The position numbers were made by a program, and so were the translations under genes. Under the pieces are notes generated by a model. That model worked only from the letters and a program-made list of their open reading frames with translations. It was not told where the DNA came from and ran no database searches. This document shows, piece after piece, positions 1 through 6,387 of a DNA stretch of 10,927 bases. This DNA is from Paraglomus occultum (lineage: Eukaryota; Glomeromycota; Glomeromycetes; Paraglomerales; Paraglomeraceae): contig CAJVPJ010001276.1 of assembly GCA_910592205.1 (NCBI GenBank), positions 1-10,927 on the forward strand. Direction: 5' to 3'. Each line of letters begins with the position of its first letter. Within the stretch, counting starts at the first letter, position 1.

Positions 1-116
1 TTTATATATGTGTCCGACTTATCGAATTTTTTTAAATATTGAAAAAAAGGGGCGAAAAATTTTGTCCGAGTTAAGCCCAATCCGACTTATCGAGTGTCCG
101 ACTTATCGAGAGTGAC
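1..116. mobile_element. End of a TA-targeted DNA transposon (pogo/Tc1-mariner type, partial)
   Basis: The motif TCCGACTTATCGA occurs three times (about 13-25, 81-93, 97-109), with a diverged form, TGTCCGAGTTAAG, at 63-75. The block ends in ...CGAGAGTGAC at 116, directly followed by TA at 117-118. Read from the other strand, the end is TA then GTCACTCTCGATAAG, which is the layout expected for a terminal inverted repeat beside a duplicated TA target, as in Tc1/mariner and pogo/Tigger elements. Nested subterminal motif copies suit transposase binding sites. The rest of the element would lie left of the window, and no transposase is visible. It could instead be a short non-autonomous (MITE-like) copy. 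Confidence 0.55.
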
Positions 117-128
117 TATGTATAAAGC

Positions 129-498
129 TTACACCCAGTTGTATTCATCAATATCTTCGATTAGACCGACTATTTCGTTAGCTATCTTTTTTGCAGAATC
201 ATCAAAATTGCTAACGTCTAATGCATAATGTAATTGCGTTGCTAACAATTTCTATTTTCCAAATCGCAATTATTTAACAGCTCTCTTAAACTCTGACATA
301 GAGCTTCGATTTCAATTGTTTCTAAGATTCTTCATTATCACGGGCATTATTACTAGTTGAAGGTCTGTTTCTTTGATTGCGACAATTGTTACAAGTACAA
401 AATTGCTTTGGATTGCCATTCTTATCCTTATCCACGAATTCGCTAGAAAGCTTAGTCGTTTTACAGCAATTACAATAAGAACTTGACAATGAATTCAT
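129..498 (-). pseudogene. Frameshifted CxxC zinc-ribbon-like protein of the AM-fungal type
   Basis: The first frame, from ATG at 498 to TAG at 322, gives 58 residues with two cysteine pairs: YCNCC near residues 8-12 and CTCNNC near 33-38, the latter followed by RNQRN. This is a compact zinc-ribbon-like pattern followed by a Ser/Asn-rich linker. Coding-like sequence continues in two other frames: LETIEIEALCQSLRELLN (from about 325) and then HYALDVSNF, KKIANEIVGLIEDIDEYNW (ending at TAA 129-131). Together they read as one protein broken by two frameshifts. I recall the same order (Cys pairs, acidic helix, then an IANEIV..IED.DEYNW segment) from a large uncharacterised family in Glomeromycotina; this is memory, not a search. 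The trace stops about 10 bp before the TA beside the transposon end, so an insertion may have cut off its 3' part. A short intact 58-residue protein is the alternative. Confidence 0.55.
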
Positions 499-540
499 TT
501 TAAAGAAGTATTTCGAAAATGAGATAAGTATGCAGCGCAA

Positions 541-550
541 GCGTATACGC
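541..550. repeat. Perfect 10-bp palindrome GCGTATACGC
   Basis: The sequence equals its own reverse complement and lies 42 bp upstream of the start codon of the minus-strand zinc-ribbon-like relic. It could be a dimeric protein-binding site or chance. No function is claimed. Confidence 0.4.
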
Positions 551-581
551 GTATGTCGACCTTGTGGACACTCAATAATTT

Positions 582-623
582 ATAATTCGACCGATGACCG
601 CCGACCGCAAGTGGTCGAATTAT
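582..623. repeat. Inverted repeat, 11-bp arms with 20-nt loop
   Basis: ATAATTCGACC (582-592) pairs perfectly with GGTCGAATTAT (613-623) across a GC-richer 20-base loop. It sits in an otherwise gene-free spacer at 499-651. It may be a MITE or transposon-end relic, given the transposon end at 1-116, or a cruciform-capable spacer. There is no T-tract or coding context to make it a terminator. Confidence 0.5.
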
Positions 624-651
624 CGGCAATCGACTGTATAATGAACTTTAA

Positions 652-822
652 GTTCGAGCCCATTTGAAACTGCTTATAACATATCTGAGGACTTTTTATG
701 CATCAGGTGGTCTAGACACAACTCCAGATGGAGTCCACCCATACGAGAGTGATATCAAACCTTTGCTGGCATTGACATTTGTCACTCATGTTAATATGCA
801 TTGTATCCTCAGCAGCAATTAA
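652..822 (+). other. Unidentified open stretch, possible exon relic
   Basis: A frame open for 56 codons between stops at 649 and 820. It has no ATG near its start; the only Met is close to the end, so it cannot be a simple complete gene. The middle reads like real protein (FYASGGLDTTPDGVHPYESD, then IKPLLALTF). I do not recognise a family. It could be one exon of a decayed gene whose other exons are lost, or a chance frame. The surrounding 499-950 stretch holds no other supportable gene. Confidence 0.2.
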
Positions 823-952
823 AGAACATAACAATTTAAATTGTGATGTGCATAATGACAGCAAAGTCATAATTTGATACCCTTTCAAACTCTCGTCATA
901 TCTTTATTTTGTGTCCCCCACCATACACATCTCAAAATCAAGAATGCACTAA

Positions 953-1189
953 GGGAAAAAGATCCCAGGAAGTATTCGTGATCTTATAAGCAGTGCTGAT
1001 GGTTTGGATACTGGTCTAAAAAAAATTGGCGAACTCGAAAAGTACCTGTTCGACATCGGTGTACTCGTGCAATCTGATGATAAAATTAATTTTACGAGCG
1101 AGATTATCCTGCGTGTTTGTATCAACTTCCTCTGGCCCCAACCAACGGCCACAATATCAATTAATGAACACCAACCTATTGGCAGCTGA
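953..1189 (+). other. Unidentified open stretch, possible exon relic
   Basis: Open for 78 codons plus a stop after the TAA at 950-952. It contains a charged, helix-like run (GLKKIGELEKYLFDIGVLVQ) followed by a less protein-like tail with WPQP. There is no in-frame ATG near the start; the only likely initiator would be a TTG at 1004, which is not credible in a eukaryote. The opposite strand is also open (83 codons, 949-1200), so the strand is not certain. I do not recognise the product. It may belong with the open stretch at 652-822 as pieces of one degraded gene, but no splice pair convincingly joins them. Confidence 0.2.
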
Positions 1190-1209
1190 ATCCAAATCAT
1201 GGCTATTTC

Positions 1210-1425
1210 TCAGTTTAGGTTACTAGAACGCTTTTCAAGACGTGACAAGGGTTTTACATCATCATCCATGCGTTACTAACAAAATTGTCCTTTTCCGCCT
1301 CTTTAACAAACTCATAAATATCATTCCCAATGTCTCTATGCATCTGTATGCATATCGGAATCAGCATCACGACACCGCTTGGCAAGTTTCTTATATTCCT
1401 CGGGTACGGAATTAGGCATTGATGG
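1210..1425 (-). pseudogene. Relic of a TKL-type protein kinase C-terminus
   Basis: Three overlapping minus-strand frames carry consecutive pieces. The first (1425-1336) has SVPEEYKKLAKRCRDADSD, matching the end of the kinase domain where helix H normally reads PEEY..L..RCWDADP..RP. The second (1346-1254) reads NDIYEFVKEAEKD then SNAW. The third (1260-1210) reads DVKPLSRLEKRSSNLN and stops. In my memory of arbuscular mycorrhizal fungal genomes the order kinase end, F.KEAEKDN...W, then DVKPLSRLEKES is the standard tail of a very large TKL kinase family. The usual RCWDADP..RP is damaged here (RCRDADS, no RP), and two frameshifts break the frame. No catalytic-lobe sequence (GxGxxG, HRD, DFG) is visible upstream on this strand, so only the tail survives. 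Dead gene fragment, non-functional as a kinase. Confidence 0.6.
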
Positions 1426-1769
1426 TTATGTCCACCATAATGTTACATGTTAAACTCTATTAAACTGCCGTCTCTGTTTTGAGATATATTTTGAATGCAT
1501 AAATATTCTTTGGATATTGGATGTCTGTTAACAATTTTCTACTCGCTGAATTACATACCTGTTAGAATCATGGTATCGTGTGTGTGAATATAGGTGAAAG
1601 TGGGCGACGAGATGGAGAGCAAGGAAGTAAGAATGGGCTAGTAAAGAAAAAGAAAGGGGAGACTCATGACATAGTGAAAGTGAATAGGAGTGTTGTTTTT
1701 TAAAATCGTCGCGTCATAACCAGTAACTTTTGATATCAAGTTGTACGACCATATTACTATAATCAAATC
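1426..1769. other. Gene-free spacer
   Basis: I see no supportable gene. A purine-rich plus-strand tract lies at about 1590-1700 (runs of GA and AAAGAAAAAGAAAGGGGA), just upstream of the possible short ORF at 1770. It could be a promoter-proximal or nucleosome-excluding tract, but no defined motif is recognised. Confidence 0.3.
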
Positions 1770-1930
1770 ATGAGTTCAAGAACGGGTTTATGCGATACGT
1801 GCCAACGTTTTCGGAATGGTACGTAAAACCCTTATCACGTCTCGGAAAGGAGGCGAATAAATACTCTAGTAAGCTCTTACCTACAGGCGATTTACCTAAA
1901 CCGAGAAACAGCTATGAAGACAACTATTAG
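1770..1930 (+). CDS. Possible spliced 30-residue microprotein with a CxxC motif
   Basis: Proposed CDS join(1770..1818,1887..1930). Exon 1 starts ATG AGT TCA and ends at AAT G before a good donor (GTACGT). The 68-bp intron ends in TTACCTACAG; exon 2 continues in phase to TAG. The product begins MSSRTGLCDTCQRFRNG (intron inside the last Gly codon), with Cys8 and Cys11 spaced as CxxC, and ends with a polar Pro/Asn/Tyr-rich tail. The splice pair preserves the frame, and both ends look like the other introns of this window. At 30 residues chance is a real alternative, as is a 5' exon of a longer transcript. I recognise no family; the CxxC may bind metal, but one pair alone is weak evidence. Confidence 0.25.
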
Positions 1931-2267
1931 TTATAATAAATACAATACTACTCTTTGATTTAGTAAACTTGTATTCCGACTTTTGTTCGTCCAATTGAAA
2001 AAATATGTCAAATATATAATCGAAATAAATCGTGCACGTTTATTGTTAGCTGTCTTTTCCGGTTTAGAATGTAGATAATTAAAGAATTAGCAATGAATAA
2101 TATGCAATCAAGTAAAATGGCGCAGTATATGTAATATGTAGATCTCTGCCTCACATAATGTAAATCATCCATCGCGGTTCTCGATGAAATTTTCTCACAA
2201 TATTTTAATGTCTGCTTGATCGTTATTGTTTGCACTCTCCCTCATTAAGCGCTCGCTTATTGCAAAC
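1931..2267. other. AT-rich spacer, putative upstream region of the claudin-like gene
   Basis: AT-rich, with stop codons frequent on both strands. Two short minus-strand frames (2008-2235 and 2223-2414) overlap each other and the first plus-strand exon, and have no recognisable domains. I regard this stretch as promoter and 5' UTR of the plus-strand gene that follows, without identifying specific elements. Confidence 0.35.
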
Positions 2268-3143
2268 ATGAAGTCCATTATTCTCTATACACTTACTACA
2301 GCTGTTTATGGCGTCGTTAACTGGCTGTCTTTTGAAGCACTTATTCTTACTAAATGGTTGGTACTGAGTGAGGAGTTTGGACATTCTGCGAGTGTTTAAA
2401 TGATACAGTAACACGTTCCTTTCAATAGGTTGGTCTATGAATCTGCTCGGCCATACAGGGCAATAACGTTCTATGGTTTATTCCGGGTAATTATTTACAA
2501 GCCCTGACTGCTGTAATGGGACTATTCATGTATATTGTGCAATGCTATACTAAAAATTTTATTCATGGATCATTAATAAATTCACATGTTCTCTCTCCTT
2601 TTGGGCCCATAGAAATGCTCCTCGTTGGAAATCAGTTGCCGGCCTTTTCCATTGGAAGAGTATGGTGACTGTGAAGAAGAGTATTTCTGCGAGACCTGGA
2701 AAGCTGCAAGAGTTGGACAGATAATGGCATTTAGTATCGGTATTTTAGCTTTCCTTGCCTTTTTCCCGATAATATTTGGTGTGTTTGACAGGGCGAAAGC
2801 GTGGCAATTTGTCTTGTATGCGGTGTTTGCTCAGTGTAAGGAATTAAATGCAATGGATATCATACACAAAGGCTATATATAATAACCTTTGACGATTAGC
2901 CTTTATATTCTTGCTTATCCGACTATTTTTTTGGTTTTTATAGGGTTTCTGCAAGCTTTAGTTACCGTATTAATCATACATGAACGCGACACCTCGAGCA
3001 CATTCCACTACGGTATTAAGTACAGCAGCGCCTTCTTCTTCGAGATCATTTCATTGGGAATCGGCATAATTATGTTACTCCTGTTAGGACTTACTGGGTT
3101 TATTCATAACCGGCAAAGAGCTGACTACATGTCTTTGGGATGA
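2268..3143 (+). CDS. Claudin/PMP22/SUR7-like four-span membrane protein
   Basis: Proposed CDS join(2268..2356,2429..2486,2613..2835,2944..3143), 189 residues. Hydrophobic segments: about 4-28, 84-107, 113-135 and 150-175. The first loop carries the superfamily signature: W30, then YGLFRKC (45-51) in place of GLW..C, a second Cys at 58 and further Cys at 69 and 75, then TWKAARVGQ leading into segment 2, as AAR precedes TM2 in claudins. Such proteins organise plasma-membrane domains; fungal relatives (Sur7/PalI type) act in eisosomes, wall stress and pH sensing. That role is inferred from the superfamily. Donors GTAATT (2487) and GTAAGG (2836) and their acceptors are good and keep phase. Exon 1 is uncertain: its donor (GTTGGT) is weak, and an alternative start at 2308 with donor GTACTG at 2361 also splices in phase but gives a poorer first membrane segment. 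The 3' end converges on rrp8. Confidence 0.7.
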
Positions 3144-3226
3144 GCCAATTGCCACAGGGAGAGATGTATATTTATGTTCTTGCGTTATTTATTATTTATT
3201 ATTTACTATTTACGATTAATTCTTTT
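3144..3226. other. 83-bp spacer between convergent stop codons
   Basis: It lies between the TGA of the claudin-like gene and the TGA of rrp8 and is very AT-rich, with a tandem TTATTTA-like run at about 3185-3210. Both 3' UTRs and polyadenylation sites must fit here or reach into the opposite gene, so antisense overlap of the two transcripts is likely. I cannot assign a single polyadenylation signal. Confidence 0.5.
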
Positions 3227-4881
3227 TCATCGTTTCTTATAAACACAAGGCTTTAATAATTTTGAGGCATCTGATAATTTTGATTTTTTGACACCACCTG
3301 GTTTCGATTTAATGAAATCAAACTGGATGAACATTTTATTCTTATCATCCTAAATCGATAATAAATCAATCAATCAATCATATATCATCTTCAATAAAGC
3401 AACGCTACGAACAGGAAAAGCAAAAATCTCACCTTTTTTACTAGTCTAAATCCGACTTCATTTAGTAATGCAATAAATGCATCGACATCCGTAAAACGAC
3501 TAATCACTTCTGCGATTTTTAGTTCCCCACTTTCGAAACAAAAAAGCAATTGGATCTTACTATTGATATACGGATAACAAAGCAGGAAACCTACTGTTCA
3601 GTAATCAAGGACTTACTCTTTTTTTAATATTCGATAAGCTTCTCTGATAAAATCGATATAATTCGTTCCCATAAGCGACAAACAGAATATTGCTATATCG
3701 AAAAGCTCATCGGGCATTGGTAGCTACGTTAAATAAAACCATGGTTATTTGCAATGCTCCTAGATCGTAACCCGTAGTCCTTTCTCTCGGCATTTTTTCT
3801 GACTGTTAACGTACGCACGTACCTTACCGATATCGCACTTGACAATCCTATCCCCACCGCTCAAATCAAATGACACGACTTTACATTGAACATTTTCCGC
3901 TATCTTTCCTTCTCCGCATCCTAAATCTGCTACAACAGTACCTTCTGGTTTGCTTTGCAAATACTGAATCATTACATCGACAGGATTTACCGGCCATGCC
4001 TCCACAGCTGATCGGAATCCCTCGTGATACTCGGCGAACAGTGATGGATTCGACGCAAACAGTTCATATGCTGTTGCACTAGTTGACGTGTATAACTTTT
4101 CGTTTATCCAGCGAAAGCGTGAGGTTGTTAGAGATTTCTTTGAATTAGCAGCATATGAGTTGGATCGTATGTTTGAAGTGCCTGCAGATACAGCTGAAGA
4201 CGCTTGTTGAGTAGTTGATATATTATGGTGCTTTTGAAGGTTGACATCCGACCCATTGAATAATTCCTGGTTGGGTGTTTTGTCTTTCCGTATCTTGGGA
4301 AAAGAATTCAAAGAGATCAGCTCAACGGACACAAAAAAAAAGTGTCAAACGTCTTGAAATACCTTGTTACTTGAACCATCATCGTTTCCTGTTTTTTGTC
4401 CCTTTTCTACAGCACCTTTTTTATTCATTTTCCTCGATTTTTTATTTTCTCTTTGTCCGGCCTCAATCTCACTATCGCCTCCTGTCCCTATGCGATTTTT
4501 ACTGTTTTTCAACCCTTTAAAACTATTTACAATTTTTTCAACTTCTTCCGATAACTGTCTTTCGTCATCGTGAGGTTTCTTTGATTCACTGGTCTCACTT
4601 TTACCGTTATCTTTGATGGAGTCCTTGTTATGTTTTTCTGCAACGCCCTTCTCATTATTCTTTCTCAATTTTTTGTTTGGCCTTCGCTCGGCCTCGTTCC
4701 CGCCTCCCTTTCTTGCGTCTATGCGTTTCTTTCCAGTTTCGATGCTACTCTTGATTTTTTCAACGGTCTCTAACATACGCCTCTCTCTTTTACGTGATTT
4801 CTTAGATTTACTCTTTTCGGCAACTACATCCCCAAGATTCCAGCCTGGAGTTTCGAACAGGGCACGGTATTGAGAGGACAT
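3227..4881 (-). CDS. RRP8: Rrp8, nucleolar 25S rRNA adenine-N1 methyltransferase
   Basis: Proposed CDS complement(join(3227..3349,3433..3529,3617..3723,3823..4293,4363..4881)), 438 residues. The family makes the m1A modification of large-subunit rRNA helix 25.1 in the nucleolus and aids early pre-rRNA cleavage. The N-terminus has the conserved ALF.TPGW (7-14), then a Lys-rich, internally duplicated, nucleolar-targeting-like region to about 173. The methyltransferase domain starts at [11 protein letters not shown] (232-242) and holds the SAM motif VADLGCGEG (294-302), SFDL (314-317), CDIGK (326-330), FCLSLMGTN (343-351), [10 protein letters not shown] (369-378) and the typical end KPCVYKKR (431-438). 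Introns: 4294-4362, 3724-3822, 3530-3616 and 3350-3432, with donors GTATTT, GTACGT, GTAAGT and GTGAGA. An in-frame ATG at 4965 exists, but I chose 4881 because the conserved N-terminus follows it at once. An acceptor 27 bases earlier in intron 1 would add nine residues. Diverges from lsm4. Confidence 0.95.
3364..3379. repeat. Short AATC tandem repeat (4 units) in an rrp8 intron
   Basis: Four perfect AATC units inside the last rrp8 intron (3350-3432), GATT on the gene's strand. A likely polymorphic microsatellite with no evident function. Confidence 0.6.
4402..4773 (-). repeat. Internal duplication in the rrp8 N-terminal exon
   Basis: Two copies of a basic segment lie in frame, about 74-77 codons apart. 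Copy 1 (residues about 37-83) runs from [17 protein letters not shown] to [15 protein letters not shown]; copy 2 (about 111-160) runs from [13 protein letters not shown] to [15 protein letters not shown]. The DNA is also alike: ATTTTTTCAAC recurs at 4532 and 4754 on the plus strand, 222 bp apart. This is a tandem duplication of the disordered basic arm, outside the catalytic domain. Confidence 0.75.
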
Positions 4882-5108
4882 TGAAGGAAAATAAAATAAA
4901 ACGACGAAAGAGACAAAATGATCTGAATTGTCGGTGTCGGTGTGTCGATCCAAGAATGCAGGCACCGTTTTGAGATCATAATGGTTTTGCTGATCACGGG
5001 AAAAGTTTCCTCTGATGTATCAAAAAGATATCGCGAAGGGGAGATTTTTTCCGACCCAAAAAACGATCGTAGAGTACGAGAGTAGAGCCGAAATAGTATA
5101 TCTAGACG
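4882..5108. promoter_or_regulatory. Shared upstream region of divergent rrp8 and lsm4
   Basis: A 227-bp interval between the rrp8 start codon (minus strand) and the lsm4 start codon (plus strand). It must contain both 5' UTRs and both promoters unless transcription starts inside a neighbour. I see no convincing TATA box in it. ATATCGCGAAGGGG (about 5027-5040) and AACGATCGTAG (about 5062) are GC-richer islands that might bind factors, but this is unproven. An in-frame extension of rrp8 to 4965 would shorten the region to 143 bp. Confidence 0.5.
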
Positions 5109-6290
5109 ATGGTGAATTTATATATATGCTTGCTGATTCAGCCACCCTCCTGAACAATCCGTTAACGCACTCTACTCTTTCATGCTAATTAAAATATGTC
5201 ATAACCTAGCTTCCTCTTTCACTCTTAACTACAGCCCAAGGACATCCTATGGTAATTTTTTTCAAGTATAGACTCTTGCTGTTATTGACCAATATTTACG
5301 GCACTGGCTTTTCCTATTCTTCCTTTTAATATCGTACAAATATCACTTGTGCTAACCATTACTTCTGGCAAAGCATAGCTCGTGGAGTTGAAAAATGGAG
5401 AAACGTTTAATGGACATTTAGTCAATTGTGACAATTGGATGAATTTGACGTTGCGAGAAGTCATACAGACGTCACCGGTATGAGAGGGGAAAGGAATACA
5501 CAGGGGGTAGAGGGAGAGGAGATAACTAGAGACACTGTTTTCTCATGTCGGAGCCGGCTTGCTTTTGATGATGCGTGTTTGTAGGAAGGTGATAGGTTTT
5601 GGCGATTATCAGAATGTTATATACGAGGAAATACGGTAAATTTTGTCCATTAATGTTCATTCTAAATTAATGGGCTCGTTATGACTTTTTATATTAATCG
5701 AATTTTCGTACTCAACAAAGATTAAATATCTTCGGGTCCCTGACGAGGTAATCACGTTTACTTCGACCTCATACCATCATGCATTAATGGCTTACTGTTG
5801 ATTTTCATGAATCTTTAAACGTATCAATTTATTTGCTACTTTAGATTATCGAAATGGTAAGAGAGGACGCAGCGAGACGGCAAGCTAGTGGCGGTGGTCG
5901 AGGGCGTAAGCACAGTCTTCGTTATCATGTTTGCCCGTTAATCTGCCGGTTTTCTTTTAATTAATTCGCCTTATACTTACAGGTGGTGGTCAACGTGGAC
6001 ATACTTCAGGGCGAGGTAGGTTGTTTTAATGCAACAGCAGTTTAGATGCTCCCAAACGATCCCACCAATATCAGTATACATTCCTTGATAGAATATTCAC
6101 ATTGTATCATGATTTTATCTTTCTTTGCAGGTGGTGGAAGAGGTTCATCTGGTCGTGGTGGACGGGGTAAAATATTTTCAATAATTGATTTGGACTTTTT
6201 GAGATTCTTGTAATCTCATATTAATATTTGATTTTGCTGTATGCAGGTGGGATGAGAGGCGGGGGCGATAGATCACGTCGTTCTGGATGA
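5109..6290 (+). CDS. LSM4: Lsm4, U6 snRNA-associated Sm-like protein with RGG tail
   Basis: Proposed CDS join(5109..5111,5210..5251,5379..5477,5585..5635,5721..5747,5845..5905,5983..6015,6131..6166,6247..6290), 131 residues. Lsm4 is one of the seven ring subunits of Lsm1-7 (cytoplasmic mRNA decapping and decay, P bodies) and Lsm2-8 (nuclear U6 snRNP). After Met comes [14 protein letters not shown], then Sm1 with [14 protein letters not shown] (16-29) and CDNWMN (32-37, RNA-contacting), and Sm2 with [16 protein letters not shown] (59-74). From about 90 the tail is Gly/Arg-rich with several RGG/GRG units, a likely arginine-methylation and condensate-forming region. Exon 1 is only the start codon: ATG is followed directly by donor GTGAAT, and the 98-bp intron has CTAAT 20-odd bases before CCTAG. 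An ATG at 4981 before GTTTTG is a weaker alternative. Eight introns interrupt 396 coding bases. Length and motifs match the family; the gene looks intact. Confidence 0.95.
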
Positions 6291-6387
6291 CACTTATAAA
6301 ATTACTTCACTTTTAATTTGATTACTATATGCTTAATTTTCATTCGAGTACACAAAGATCTAGACATCTATTCTTTTCAATTCCTTC
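6291..6387. other. 97-bp spacer between convergent stop codons
   Basis: It lies between the lsm4 TGA and the stop of the peroxin-like gene. AT-rich, with no gene. The 3' UTRs probably overlap in antisense, as at 3144-3226. Confidence 0.5.

Noticed and set aside
949-1200. Minus-strand frame of 83 codons
   Set aside because: It lies antisense to an equally open plus-strand stretch and shows no motif. I kept only the plus-strand reading, as an unidentified stretch.
2008-2414. Two minus-strand frames of 75 and 63 codons, one with CSKC and CNKR
   Set aside because: They overlap each other and the first exon of the claudin-like gene and match no family I know. The Cys spacing alone is not persuasive.
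4275-4873. Plus-strand frames of 69-86 codons across the rrp8 first exon
   Set aside because: They are reverse-strand shadows of the Lys-rich rrp8 exon, giving Phe/Ser/Leu-rich text; the minus strand holds the conserved protein.
5282-5464. Minus-strand frame of 60 codons
   Set aside because: It is antisense to the Lsm4 exon encoding LVELKNGE and CDNWMN, which is strongly conserved on the plus strand.
5478-5584. A TGATGATG box in an lsm4 intron, considered as a box C/D snoRNA
   Set aside because: It lies too near the 3' splice site and has no D box downstream or terminal stem.
6308-6362. Possible extra 3' exon of the peroxin-like gene after a GTATGT donor
   Set aside because: The implied intron would be only about 31 bp, far below the 68-127 bp seen elsewhere, and the exon text is not protein-like.
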